A DNA stretch of 45,662 bases, taken from assembly GCA_964411985.1 (NCBI GenBank), contig CAYPNF010000061.1, positions 1 to 45,662 of the forward strand, read 5' to 3'. The stretch comes from CAYPNF01 sp964411985. GTDB lineage: Bacteria > Verrucomicrobiota > Verrucomicrobiia > Limisphaerales > J093. The notes under the pieces are model-generated. The model made no database searches, had not been told where the DNA came from, and saw nothing but the letters and a program-made list of their open reading frames with translations. Positions 16,728-24,928 of the stretch are shown one piece after another (the stretch's first letter is position 1; the number at the start of each line of letters is the position of its first letter). A program made the translations under genes and the position numbers.

Positions 16728-17387
16728 CTAGCTTCCCTTGGGACGTCTGACCTTCGTCGATTCCGCTGGGGCCGTTTGAACTCCCTTGGTGTCCGCAAGG
16801 ACTCCGGCGCGTGCCAACTGCAGTTCGAGGTCGTGTGCTTTGCGCACCGTGGCTTTGAGTTCGGTTTGCAGGGCGGCGACCGTTTCGGCATGGGTGGCCT
16901 GCGCGGCGGCGAGTTTCTGCAGGGCTCCCGCGGCCTGGGCGTTGGCCTCAGCCAGTGCCGTTTTGACTCGGCTTAGTTCACCCCCCATCTGGGTCCGCAC
17001 GTCGCTGAGTTCCTTCTCGGCGAGGGTTTTGGAGGACTCCAATTCGGCAAGTTGGTTTCGCGCCGCCAACGCCGCCCCTTCCAGCCTTTCGTTCTCGGCG
17101 GCGAGAGCGTTCACGGTTTCGCCCAGTTCCGCGATGACAGTTTCCTGCTGTTTGCGGCCCTCTTCGAAAGCCAGGGACCACACTTCTCGAAAGGCTTTCA
17201 GGGCTTCTGGGGAGTCTTTCGCGGGTTGGGTATCGGCCAGGATTTCCGTTCGCAGCCTTACCACCGTGGACATCGAACCACGATTGCCAAGCGCGGCGTG
17301 AACGGCGACCAGGGTTGGTTTCTTACCTTGAGCAACCAGATCGGCAACAGCCTTGGCGACTTCTTCCTTGGTAATGAGCTTCTTCAT
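16728..17387 (-). CDS. KfrA-like DNA-binding protein with long coiled coil
   Basis: The 219-residue protein has an N-terminal domain (TKEEVAKAVADLVAQG, then PTLVAVHAALGNRGSMSTV) that fits KfrA_N, the DNA-binding region of plasmid-type KfrA proteins. Residues of about 70-195 form a long Ala/Glu/Leu-rich coiled coil. The tail is basic (KVRRPKG). KfrA proteins bind their own promoter and help plasmid stability; chromosomal relatives are less studied. The start is ATG 17387 rather than 17408, because a palindrome lies right upstream and the extension is short. It is convergent with the phosphoesterase gene. Confidence 0.7.
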   Translation of the reverse strand: MKKLITKEEVAKAVADLVAQGKKPTLVAVHAALGNRGSMSTVVRLRTEILADTQPAKDSPEALKAFREVWSLAFEEGRKQQETVIAELGETVNALAAENERLEGAALAARNQLAELESSKTLAEKELSDVRTQMGGELSRVKTALAEANAQAAGALQKLAAAQATHAETVAALQTELKATVRKAHDLELQLARAGVLADTKGVQTAPAESTKVRRPKGS

Positions 17388-17400
17388 AATTGCAGTACGG

Positions 17401-17413
17401 TAGTACAATACTA
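17401..17413. promoter_or_regulatory. Palindrome upstream of the KfrA-like gene (candidate operator)
   Basis: TAGTA and TACTA flank CAA, beginning 13 nt before the ATG at 17387. A related AGTAC repeat lies next to it. Autoregulation at such a site is known for KfrA proteins, so it is a reasonable operator candidate. Confidence 0.4.
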
Positions 17414-17790
17414 TGATAGACGTGATTCGGCGAATTAGGATTCATCCGCTCCCTACGGTCCGAGGGATGGCCGTCAGGGCCGATCTAGGTTTCTGCTTCC
17501 CCTGCCTTAGGCGCGTCTCGATCCCAGTATGGCGGAATCCGCTCATGGGGGAACCTTACGCCTGACCCTTGGGTCATGATGGACGTAGAACTCCGGTCGA
17601 AGTCAGACTCGACACACATAATGCCCTGCTATAGCCTTTACTGCAATGTGTTACGCACTGGATAAAGCCTCAACCATACCCTGCTTCTTTGGTTTTGTAG
17701 AACCCGCGGTGGAGGGATTCACCGAACCGAATCGCTTTGAAGAGAGATTCTGTGAAAGAACCGACTCCTTTTGACGAATAGACAGGCAGA
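17414..17790. other. Intergenic region between divergent KfrA-like and ECF sigma genes
   Basis: No gene is supported. It contains a palindrome, TGACCC-TT-wards GGGTCA (17563-17576: TGACCCTTGGGTCA), whose half-sites TGACC/GGTCA resemble the palindrome at 4616-4632. It should hold the promoters of both flanking genes. Confidence 0.4.
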
Positions 17791-18426
17791 GTGAACGAAC
17801 ACACTTCATCCGAAGCCGCCGAAGTCGCCTTTCTGCCGACTCGGCGCAGCTTGCTGAGCCGGCTCAAGGACTGGGATGACCAGCGCAGTTGGCGGGTGTT
17901 CTTCGAGACGTACTGGAAGCTGATCTACCGGGTGGCGACCAAGGCGGGTTTGACGGAATCCGAAGCCCAGGATGTGGTCCAAGAGACGGTCATCGCCGTG
18001 GCCAAGCGGATGGGCGACTTCAAGTACGATCCCGCCCTTGGATCCTTCAAAGGCTGGCTGAGACACATCGCGCAGTGCCGGATCGCGGATCATTACCGCA
18101 AGCGTGAACGCGATCCCGTGCGACGGGGTAACGGTCCCCACGCTGAGGACATCCAGGATCTGCCTGACCCAAACTGCTTCAGCTTGGAGGAAAGTTGGGA
18201 TGCCGAGTGGGACAAAAACCTGGTGGATGCGGCGATGCGGAGGGCCAAAGAGCAGGTTTCGGCGCGGCAATACCAGATCTTCGACTGTTACGTGATGAAG
18301 CGATGGCCTGCGTCCCAGGTAGCCAGGGACTTGCGGGTGAACATTAGCCAGGTCTACCTCGCCAAGTTTCGAGTACAGCGGGCGATCAAGAAGGAGTTGA
18401 GCAAACTCCAGAAGAACCTGGTATGA
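17791..18426 (+). CDS. ECF-type RNA polymerase sigma factor
   Basis: The 211-residue protein starts at GTG with AGGCAGA just upstream. Region 2 (about 30-100) has FFETYWKLIYRVA, SEAQDVVQETVIAVAKRM and FKGWLRHIAQCRIADHYRK. Region 4 (about 140-205) has SARQYQIFDCYVMKRW and a helix-turn-helix, ASQVARDLRVNISQVYLAK. It should direct RNA polymerase to its own set of promoters. A small ORF and a large Ser/Thr kinase follow on the same strand, so phosphorylation by the kinase may control it, as is known for ECF families linked to such kinases in Planctomycetes and Verrucomicrobia. No anti-sigma factor is seen. Confidence 0.88.
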   Translation: MNEHTSSEAAEVAFLPTRRSLLSRLKDWDDQRSWRVFFETYWKLIYRVATKAGLTESEAQDVVQETVIAVAKRMGDFKYDPALGSFKGWLRHIAQCRIADHYRKRERDPVRRGNGPHAEDIQDLPDPNCFSLEESWDAEWDKNLVDAAMRRAKEQVSARQYQIFDCYVMKRWPASQVARDLRVNISQVYLAKFRVQRAIKKELSKLQKNLV

Positions 18427-18529
18427 GAGTGCACTGCGAATACCGGACAAAGTGGAGAATGGGAAGGGCACCCGAAGTGGAAGTGTCAACACCGACCCAG
18501 ATAACCAGCATCGGCCAATGGAGGAACCA

Positions 18530-18775
18530 ATGATTACGCCGCCGTTCCTTCGCAAAAGCCTGAAGGTGTTGCGCCTCTATTCCCAGTTAGGGCTGCAGGA
18601 ATATCGCATCGGCAGCGATGAGCACACGGCGGAGCTTCGCGGTGAGCTTTTCTGCAGAATCCACAAGCGACTGCGCCAGACTGGGCTGCGGGTGCAAACA
18701 AGCGATCGCGCTGACCAGAGCAGACTCGATGCAGATGAACACCCTGGATCGATTGTTTCCAAGAATACCCTATGA
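18530..18775 (+). CDS. Small protein coupled to the kinase gene
   Basis: 81 residues from ATG 18530, which has a good ribosome site (GGAGGA, five bases upstream). The protein is charged and helical (PPFLRKSLKVLRLYSQLG, then RGELFCRIHKRL) and matches no family I know. Its stop overlaps the kinase start as ATGA, suggesting translational coupling. It may serve as an adaptor between the sigma factor and the kinase, but this is only inferred from position. Confidence 0.55.
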   Translation: MITPPFLRKSLKVLRLYSQLGLQEYRIGSDEHTAELRGELFCRIHKRLRQTGLRVQTSDRADQSRLDADEHPGSIVSKNTL

Positions 18776-21700
18776 GCGAAGAAACAGGGCAAAGAGACGC
18801 GAGCCGACTGTTGATTCCGGATCACCAGTTGCTCAAGCTCATCGGGCAGGGCAGTTACGGGGAGGTCTGGCTCGCTCGCAACGTGATGGGCACCTATCGT
18901 GCGGTGAAGGTGGTGTACCGAGATCGTTTTGAAAGCGACCGCCCCTATGAGCGGGAATATTCCGGGATCCAGAAGTTCGAGCCGATCTCCCGCACTCACG
19001 AGGGTTTGGTGGATGTGCTTCACATCGGCCGGAATGAGGGTGACGGGTATTTCTACTATGTGATGGAGCTGGCGGATGATGCACTGGGCACGGAACTGGG
19101 GGATGGGAGCGCCTACGAAGCCAAAACCCTGTCCAGGGAGGTGAAGCTCCGGGGACGTCTACCCGTGCGAGAGTGTTTACAGCTGGGAATGACCTTAAGC
19201 GGAGCATTGGCGCATCTTCACGAGGGTGGATTGGTACACCGGGATATCAAGCCCTCCAACATCATCTTCGTGAACGGAACCCCGAAGCTAGCGGACATCG
19301 GCCTGGTGGCCAGTTTTAGTGCCGCGTTCTCCTTTGTGGGAACGGAAGGATTCATTCCGCCCGAGGGCCCTGGGACCATCCAAGCGGACATCTACAGTCT
19401 GGGAAAGGTTCTCTACGAGTGTGCCACAGGCAAGGATAGGCAGGAATTTCCCGAGTTGCCGACGGCCTTAGGGAAGGCGGAGGACCGTCAGGCGCTGTTG
19501 GAGTTGAACGAGGTGATTCTCAAAGCCTGCGCCAGGGAGACTGCGAAGAGGTATCGCCAAGCCGCTGAGCTTAGGGGTGAGCTGGAAATGTTGCAGGCAG
19601 GTCTCTCGGTAACCCGAGCAAGGGCCGTGGAACTCCGCTTGAAATGGTTCAGTCGTTTGGGGCTAGCTATAGCATCGGTCGCGGTGGTGGCCTTGATCGG
19701 CTATCTAATCCAGAGGAAACAAGTCCAAACTGCGCGAGAAGCCAGAGAAAAGGTGGAGGTAGCAGACGCGAAGGCCTCGGAGAACCTCAGCCAGCTCCAA
19801 GTGGAACAATCGGAAGCAATGTTCCACGCCGGACGACCTTCGCAAGCCATCGCCACACTCGCGACCGTGCTTCGGCGAGAGCCCACCAATAGCTTTGTTG
19901 CGAAACGCATTGTTGACGCACTAACCAGGGATTCCTTTGGCCTCCCCACACGGCTTGACGATCCCCGGCTGATATCGTCGGGATTGGGTGTGATCAATAC
20001 CAACAGGTACTTTGAACCCGTCATTCTTAGCAACACCGTCGTGCTGGTGGATGCGCGAACCAGAAAGCCACTCGGGCCGATCCTCAAACACGCAGATAGG
20101 GTCCTTTGGGCAATGCGAAGTCCGGACGGATTTCGAGTCTTGACAGGTTGCTGGGACCAATCACTTAGCCTTTGGGAGGCAGCGACGGGCCGATTGATTC
20201 GCACTGTGGCCGAGGCTGGCACTGGGTGGATCAAAGCACGCTTCAGCGGTGATGCGGAAGCCATTCTTGCGATCAGGGCCAATCTAGTGGCGATGTGGAA
20301 CAGCGAAACCGGGCTGGCATTATTCCCGGTGGTAGCGAACCAGCTTCCCGTCAAGAAAGCGCGGCTCTTTCGCAATAACCGCCTTACTCTCATTTCAGAG
20401 GATGGCAGTGTGCACAACTACTCCATGCCGACAGGTCAATTGCTGTACGAACTTCCTGCACCCCAGGAGAGCGGCCCTATTCCGGGAGCCCGTCCCTCTG
20501 TCCCAGGGGACCAGGAGTCGCCGGACTTGGAGCTTCAACAAAGAGCCCACTATTACCTCACGGAGACTGGAGACCTCGGGGAGGATGGCGCTCAACCTTC
20601 TGCTACGACAGAGGTGGGCCCTGCGGGGCAGGTCGTGTTTCGAACACCTCAGAGCCAAGCCCTGCCATGGGTCAGCGGTCAAGACCCTCCTAGCGCGTTG
20701 GCAGATGCCCTAAGGCAAGAGAGAGGCACCGTTACTTGTGCTTCTTTGGCTCCTAACGGGCAGGAGGTCCTATTAGGGCGAGATGATGGGACGATTCAAG
20801 TGCTTGAAGTGCCGAGTGGTCAGCCGAGAGTTGCTAACATGCGTATCGACAGCCACCTAAACTGGTGGTACGACGGCGTACGGTTCTCCTCAAACGGTCA
20901 ATTTGCATTCGCACTGAAGGGGTTGCTTCCCATTGCCGCTTTTGAAGTGCTTTCTGGGAAATGCCACGCTCAGCGGCTGAGGAACGTCGATTGGATTGAG
21001 GATACTGTGCTAAGCCCAGACGCCACGCTGCTCGCCGTCGTCGGAAATTCAACGCTTACTGTTTGGAGCCTTAGTAAGGGGCAAAAGCTATGGGATACTT
21101 TGAGAAATCCAAGCGATCTGCAAGAATCCGGCCTTTTACCCTGGCGAGAAGCAAAAATCCTCTTTTCACCTGATGGGCGGAGGTTAGCAGCACTCTCTCA
21201 GGGGCGTGTCGTAGTCTGGAACAGCCTGACTGGCGATATGGAATTTGACAGCAGTCCCCTTAGCAGAGGTCGTGTGGATGTCGAGCGGCATCAGCCTATC
21301 TGTGATATTCGCTTCCAATTCGCAGGACTGCATGCGATCGCGATATCTGCCGCCGATCGAAGGGAAATGCTCGCTAGTTTAATAAGAGTCGAAATCCGCG
21401 ACTTAAGCGGCCCTGGAAAGGCACTTGCGGCATGGAACGTCGATCGTACTGCCCTACGAGCAGCTCAGTTCAGTCCAGACGGGAGGATGGTCATGACTGT
21501 TGGCCAATACGGGGCGATAGGATTCTGGGATTCAAAGACCGGCACTAAAGTCGACATGAGCATTGAGGATCCGAACCCGCGTCAAACCCCAAATCCATCT
21601 CGCTTCTATGCCTTCAGCCCGGATGGTCGGCTGTTCGCTCTTCTCCGAGGTTCAGTGATAGATTTATGGGATCTTGTCGCCCACCGCCGGCACGGTCCCC

Positions 21701-23184
21701 CCTTGGAACTTCAACAGCAGGTCGCCCATATCTCGATCTCGGCGGACTCGCGCTACCTCCTTGCGGGGTCCTATCGTGGAGAGGTGCAGCTGTGGGACCT
21801 CTCGACCGGAAGACAGTCGAGAACGGCTATGGAATCCCGAGGTGAATTTGGAGCCGCGGGCTTTCTGCATGACGGAGATCATGTATGGGTAAGCTCCAGG
21901 TTTGATTTTCTAAAGGATACGCAGTCCTATCTGCAACCCAACTGTGGCACACGAATATGGAGTGTTCATTCTACCCGTCCTGTGGTCGAAGCATTACCGG
22001 TGTCCTGTGGTAAGAACAGGTTTCGAAACGGACCTTGGTTTCCCGCGTACTACGACCGATACACCGCGCAACTGCTGGAGGTTGTCCTGCCGAAGGAGGC
22101 TCCACCTCCCTGGCTTGCAGACCTTTCGGAAGCAGTCGTTGGACTCCAAGTCGGCGACTCGGGGGACCTAAAGGACGTGCCGTGGGAGTCTCGACTTGCG
22201 ACCCTGGATCAATGCCGAAAGGTACAAGGACACGATGGCTACTCAAAATGGGTCAAATGGTTCTTGGCGGATCGTGCCACGCGCACCATCTCGCCTAGTG
22301 CGTTGCTCACGGCCCCTCAGTATGTGGAGGCATGCATTGCAGAAAATTGTGAGAAAAGTCTCAAGGAGGCTTTGTCTCTCAGTCCCACCAACGCCGCAGT
22401 GTTAGCGGCACTGAGGCGACTCGGAAAGGATCCTGTTCAATGGCAGGGCACGCTAAGTGGAGCTTTTCGAATGGAGCCCACATACGGAGTCACTAATTCG
22501 GCCCGCGATAGGGTCAAGGCGATGGCTCAACCTTCGATTCAGATCCCCCAACCTGCGGCGAGTCCTCGAGTAGGCCGCTCCGATTTCAGCAGGCCATCTG
22601 ATCCTTCGCAACTGAAGCCTAGCGAGCTGCTGGCTTCATACAAACAAGACCGTTTCTTGACCGTCTCCGAGCTCAAGGAGGTGTTAGTCGAGCTGCAGAG
22701 CACGGATCCTGCGGCAGGCGAGACGCTCCAGGCTCGGCTGAACCGTATCGACAAGGCTATCGAGGAGGGTAAAGCGACGACGTTGGAATGTCCTCAAGGC
22801 GTCGATCCTACCAGATGGACGACTTGGTGTAACGAGATCTTGCCTATCTTCTTGGCATCCCACGTGGAAATCATGGAAAACCTGCGTGCGGCGGAGGCAA
22901 ACTACGCGCCTTTTACAAGCGAGCTCCTTAATGTCCAGCGTGACGAAGCCAGGATGAGGGACCGTGCGAACAGGGAGCAATCCACAGAACGCATGAGGAA
23001 GTTCTTCACACCCGAGGAGTTCAAGGTGCTGGACCCTAAGCGGAGGCAGGAGAGCATGAGAGAGAATTTAGCAGGAAGGGGCCGGACTAACGTGTACCAA
23101 GGCTTGCGCGCATCGCCTGCTTCCGGTAGCTGGAGGCCCGAACGAGAGACCTCGACTAACAAAGATTCCTCAGTCACACAATGA
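18772..23184 (+). CDS. Membrane Ser/Thr protein kinase with WD40-type propeller
   Basis: The protein has 1470 residues. The kinase domain (about 15-275) has the glycine loop GQGSYGEVW (25-33), Lys 46 in RAVKVV, the catalytic loop HRDIKPSN (156-163, D158) and the metal site as DIG (175-177) rather than DFG. One membrane segment lies at about 286-304 (LGLAIASVAVVALIGYLI), then a coiled coil and TPR-like start (SQAIATLATVLRREPTNS). From about 400 to 1110 there are many WD40-like blades (for example FSPDGRRLAALSQGRVVVW and LAGSYRGEVQLWDL). The last 250 residues are helical and charged. It probably signals from the cell envelope to the adjacent ECF sigma factor. Confidence 0.88.
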   Translation: MSEETGQRDASRLLIPDHQLLKLIGQGSYGEVWLARNVMGTYRAVKVVYRDRFESDRPYEREYSGIQKFEPISRTHEGLVDVLHIGRNEGDGYFYYVMELADDALGTELGDGSAYEAKTLSREVKLRGRLPVRECLQLGMTLSGALAHLHEGGLVHRDIKPSNIIFVNGTPKLADIGLVASFSAAFSFVGTEGFIPPEGPGTIQADIYSLGKVLYECATGKDRQEFPELPTALGKAEDRQALLELNEVILKACARETAKRYRQAAELRGELEMLQAGLSVTRARAVELRLKWFSRLGLAIASVAVVALIGYLIQRKQVQTAREAREKVEVADAKASENLSQLQVEQSEAMFHAGRPSQAIATLATVLRREPTNSFVAKRIVDALTRDSFGLPTRLDDPRLISSGLGVINTNRYFEPVILSNTVVLVDARTRKPLGPILKHADRVLWAMRSPDGFRVLTGCWDQSLSLWEAATGRLIRTVAEAGTGWIKARFSGDAEAILAIRANLVAMWNSETGLALFPVVANQLPVKKARLFRNNRLTLISEDGSVHNYSMPTGQLLYELPAPQESGPIPGARPSVPGDQESPDLELQQRAHYYLTETGDLGEDGAQPSATTEVGPAGQVVFRTPQSQALPWVSGQDPPSALADALRQERGTVTCASLAPNGQEVLLGRDDGTIQVLEVPSGQPRVANMRIDSHLNWWYDGVRFSSNGQFAFALKGLLPIAAFEVLSGKCHAQRLRNVDWIEDTVLSPDATLLAVVGNSTLTVWSLSKGQKLWDTLRNPSDLQESGLLPWREAKILFSPDGRRLAALSQGRVVVWNSLTGDMEFDSSPLSRGRVDVERHQPICDIRFQFAGLHAIAISAADRREMLASLIRVEIRDLSGPGKALAAWNVDRTALRAAQFSPDGRMVMTVGQYGAIGFWDSKTGTKVDMSIEDPNPRQTPNPSRFYAFSPDGRLFALLRGSVIDLWDLVAHRRHGPPLELQQQVAHISISADSRYLLAGSYRGEVQLWDLSTGRQSRTAMESRGEFGAAGFLHDGDHVWVSSRFDFLKDTQSYLQPNCGTRIWSVHSTRPVVEALPVSCGKNRFRNGPWFPAYYDRYTAQLLEVVLPKEAPPPWLADLSEAVVGLQVGDSGDLKDVPWESRLATLDQCRKVQGHDGYSKWVKWFLADRATRTISPSALLTAPQYVEACIAENCEKSLKEALSLSPTNAAVLAALRRLGKDPVQWQGTLSGAFRMEPTYGVTNSARDRVKAMAQPSIQIPQPAASPRVGRSDFSRPSDPSQLKPSELLASYKQDRFLTVSELKEVLVELQSTDPAAGETLQARLNRIDKAIEEGKATTLECPQGVDPTRWTTWCNEILPIFLASHVEIMENLRAAEANYAPFTSELLNVQRDEARMRDRANREQSTERMRKFFTPEEFKVLDPKRRQESMRENLAGRGRTNVYQGLRASPASGSWRPERETSTNKDSSVTQ

Positions 23185-23556
23185 TAGCTCGACCCAGCAA
23201 GTACGCCGATGCGCTTTCAGCATTGCCGACTAACGCGGTCGTGTTTTCGAAGCCGACTGAAAGGTCCTTTAGGTGATTATGCGTTCCGACGGGGATCTAC
23301 TGCCACGCACGCCTTGCGAGAGAAAAGAGAAGAACACACATTTTCTTTGAAAGAAATGTCCCCTGCTGGCGAATAGCAGAACGTGGAAGCCAATAATGGG
23401 AGAAAAACGGGTGGGGAATCCACCTTCGTGCCGGTGGATGGTGAGACAAGCGGCACGAATCCTGCCAAAGCGCAGCAGCGGGAGGGGGGGCCCGGGATGG
23501 AGCCGGGCCCTCCCCCCTTTGCGACAGCGGAAAACCCACCCACCGAACAGGAGGAT
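23185..23556. other. Leader region before the second receiver gene
   Basis: No independent gene is supported. An in-frame extension of the receiver starts at 23383 and is possible, but its Pro/Gly-rich sequence looks non-coding and spans the GC hairpin at 23481-23517. An imperfect inverted repeat (ACATTTTCTTT with AAAGAAATGT) lies near 23337-23358. Confidence 0.4.
23481..23517 (+). promoter_or_regulatory. Very GC-rich hairpin upstream of the receiver
   Basis: GGAGGGGGGGCCCGG can pair with CCGGGCCCTCCCCCC (with G-U pairs) around a 7-nt loop, followed by TTT. It lies about 40 nt before the preferred start at 23557. It could act as a terminator or attenuator between the kinase gene and the receiver. 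Confidence 0.45.
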
Positions 23557-23973
23557 ATGGACACAGCAACCCAAGATCACTGGGCCCCGGTCCAACTCCG
23601 GGGAGGCGGAGCGGTGCTGTTAGTGGAGGATATCCACGCCCTCCGAAGAGTCATCAAAAGGATGTTATCGAAGCTGGGCCTTACGGTCTTTGAGGCCGAA
23701 GATGGCGTGGAGGCGCTGGAGGTATTCCTACTCCACCAAAACGAGATCGCCTTGGTGCTCTGCGACCTGACCATGCCGGGGATGGATGGTTGGCAGACTC
23801 TAGGCTTTCTGCGCAGACTCGCCCCAGACCTCCCGGTAATCCTTTCCAGTGGGTACAACGAAGGCCTTGTGATGGGTGAAATCCACGGCGAGCAGCCCGA
23901 CGCTTTCTTGCCCAAGCCCTATTCCGCAGACCAACTCCGCGCCACGATCGTACAGGTACTGAGTTCCCCGTGA
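23557..23973 (+). CDS. Stand-alone response-regulator receiver domain
   Basis: 138 residues from ATG 23557, or 196 from 23383 if the extension is real. An AGGAGG lies upstream but only two bases from the ATG, closer than normal, so the start is uncertain. The receiver has the acidic pair in LLVEDIH, the acceptor in LCDLTMPGMDG, the Ser in ILSSGY and the Lys in FLPKPY. No output domain is present. This pattern is common for receivers of the hybrid-kinase type, such as those with PAS kinases. It differs from the receiver at 7648, which has a divergent acceptor loop. Confidence 0.8.
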   Translation: MDTATQDHWAPVQLRGGGAVLLVEDIHALRRVIKRMLSKLGLTVFEAEDGVEALEVFLLHQNEIALVLCDLTMPGMDGWQTLGFLRRLAPDLPVILSSGYNEGLVMGEIHGEQPDAFLPKPYSADQLRATIVQVLSSP

Positions 23974-24241
23974 TCGTCGTTCGAATGGCATTGTGAAAGA
24001 TCCTATTATCGCCCTGCCATCGGTGAACCAGATCCCCCAGGTGTTCCCCTCGGGGCGAACCGGCGGATGAGCGGTGAGCGTCTGAACTGTGACCTCCCTC
24101 CCAACGGATCCCTGGCGACATCCCACCTCCAATCCGCGCCGTCGACCCGGAGTGCAGCACATACCGCGCCCAGAAGCCTCGCTCTGGAATACACCCAGCA
24201 CCTTGCCTTAAGCAGAGCTCTCTAATTCCACGCCAAACAAA
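23974..24241. other. Intergenic region upstream of sigma-like gene 2
   Basis: No gene is supported; the minus-strand frames here look like shadows. The stretch just before the next gene reads CGCCAAACAAAAAG, close to the CCAAACCAAAG before sigma-like gene 1. Confidence 0.4.
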
Positions 24242-24266
24242 AAGTCGATGACTGCATCATCGACTT
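24242..24266 (+). promoter_or_regulatory. Start-codon hairpin of sigma-like gene 2
   Basis: AAGTCGATGA and TCATCGACTT form a perfect 10-bp stem with a 5-nt loop. The ATG at 24248 sits in the 5' arm at the same place as in gene 1 (position 7 of the arm). The outer AAG/CTT and inner ATGA/TCAT are the same in both genes, but the middle three pairs are TCG/CGA here and AGC/GCT there, so pairing is kept while sequence changes. Confidence 0.75.
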
Positions 24267-24928
24267 ATCCAACCGGGCCTCAGTTCCGTCTTGAGGGGAC
24301 TTACAACACCCTCAACGACGCGCTGGAGGCACTCACCCCGCGCCACTGGGAGCGACTCTCCCAACAAGCTGATCGGCAACTCGATCGTCTCCGCCGCCAC
24401 AACCAGATCGCCCGTTACGTGGCCGGACTCACTGGGCGCGACGTCGTCAACTCGCTCGTCGCTGCCCTGCAACTGGGTCAGACCCACCCCCAGCTGGGCC
24501 GCAAGGTCAAACCCTACCATATCCAGAGCCTGGATACCTTCTACAACCTGCTTCAGAGCATGGTGACCAGCGCCATCGGCAACCACGCGCGCCGCCTGGA
24601 GGCGCGTCTACCCCACGAATTCATCGGTTCCGAAGAGGCTGGAGAGCTCGAGCTTGAAAACCCTTCCGAACAGATGAGCCTCGTCTTCCTGCGCGATCTG
24701 CTGGACGTGTTGCTTCCCCGTCTTTTCCAGGCGGTGAAGGGCAAGCCTCGGCAGAGAGCCATCGTCCGTTCCTGGGCGACGGCCCTTCGGCAAGGAGACC
24801 TTCCCGATCAGCAGAGGCACGAGCGGCACGATGTCCTCACCGTGCGTCGCCAAGCGCAGGGGATTTTGCGGGAACTGGCGCAGGAACTGGAACTGGTCAC
24901 CCCCACAGGGCGGGAGATGATCCTCTAG
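24248..24928 (+). CDS. Sigma-factor-like protein, paralog 2
   Basis: The 226-residue protein has the same layout as that at 14594: a leading helical part (LTGRDVVNSLVAALQLG), a central SLDTFYNLLQSMVTSAIGNH that aligns with SRLDCFTNALRSVINSEIS, a LRDLLDVLLPRL block, and a C-terminal VRRQAQGILRELAQEL. It may be a distant sigma-70 region 2/4 relative or a related regulator. Its start codon lies in a perfect hairpin. Its last four bases overlap the end of the VirD4-like gene on the other strand, so it ends exactly where the HerA-NurA operon ends and may be linked to it. Confidence 0.45.
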   Translation: MTASSTYPTGPQFRLEGTYNTLNDALEALTPRHWERLSQQADRQLDRLRRHNQIARYVAGLTGRDVVNSLVAALQLGQTHPQLGRKVKPYHIQSLDTFYNLLQSMVTSAIGNHARRLEARLPHEFIGSEEAGELELENPSEQMSLVFLRDLLDVLLPRLFQAVKGKPRQRAIVRSWATALRQGDLPDQQRHERHDVLTVRRQAQGILRELAQELELVTPTGREMIL

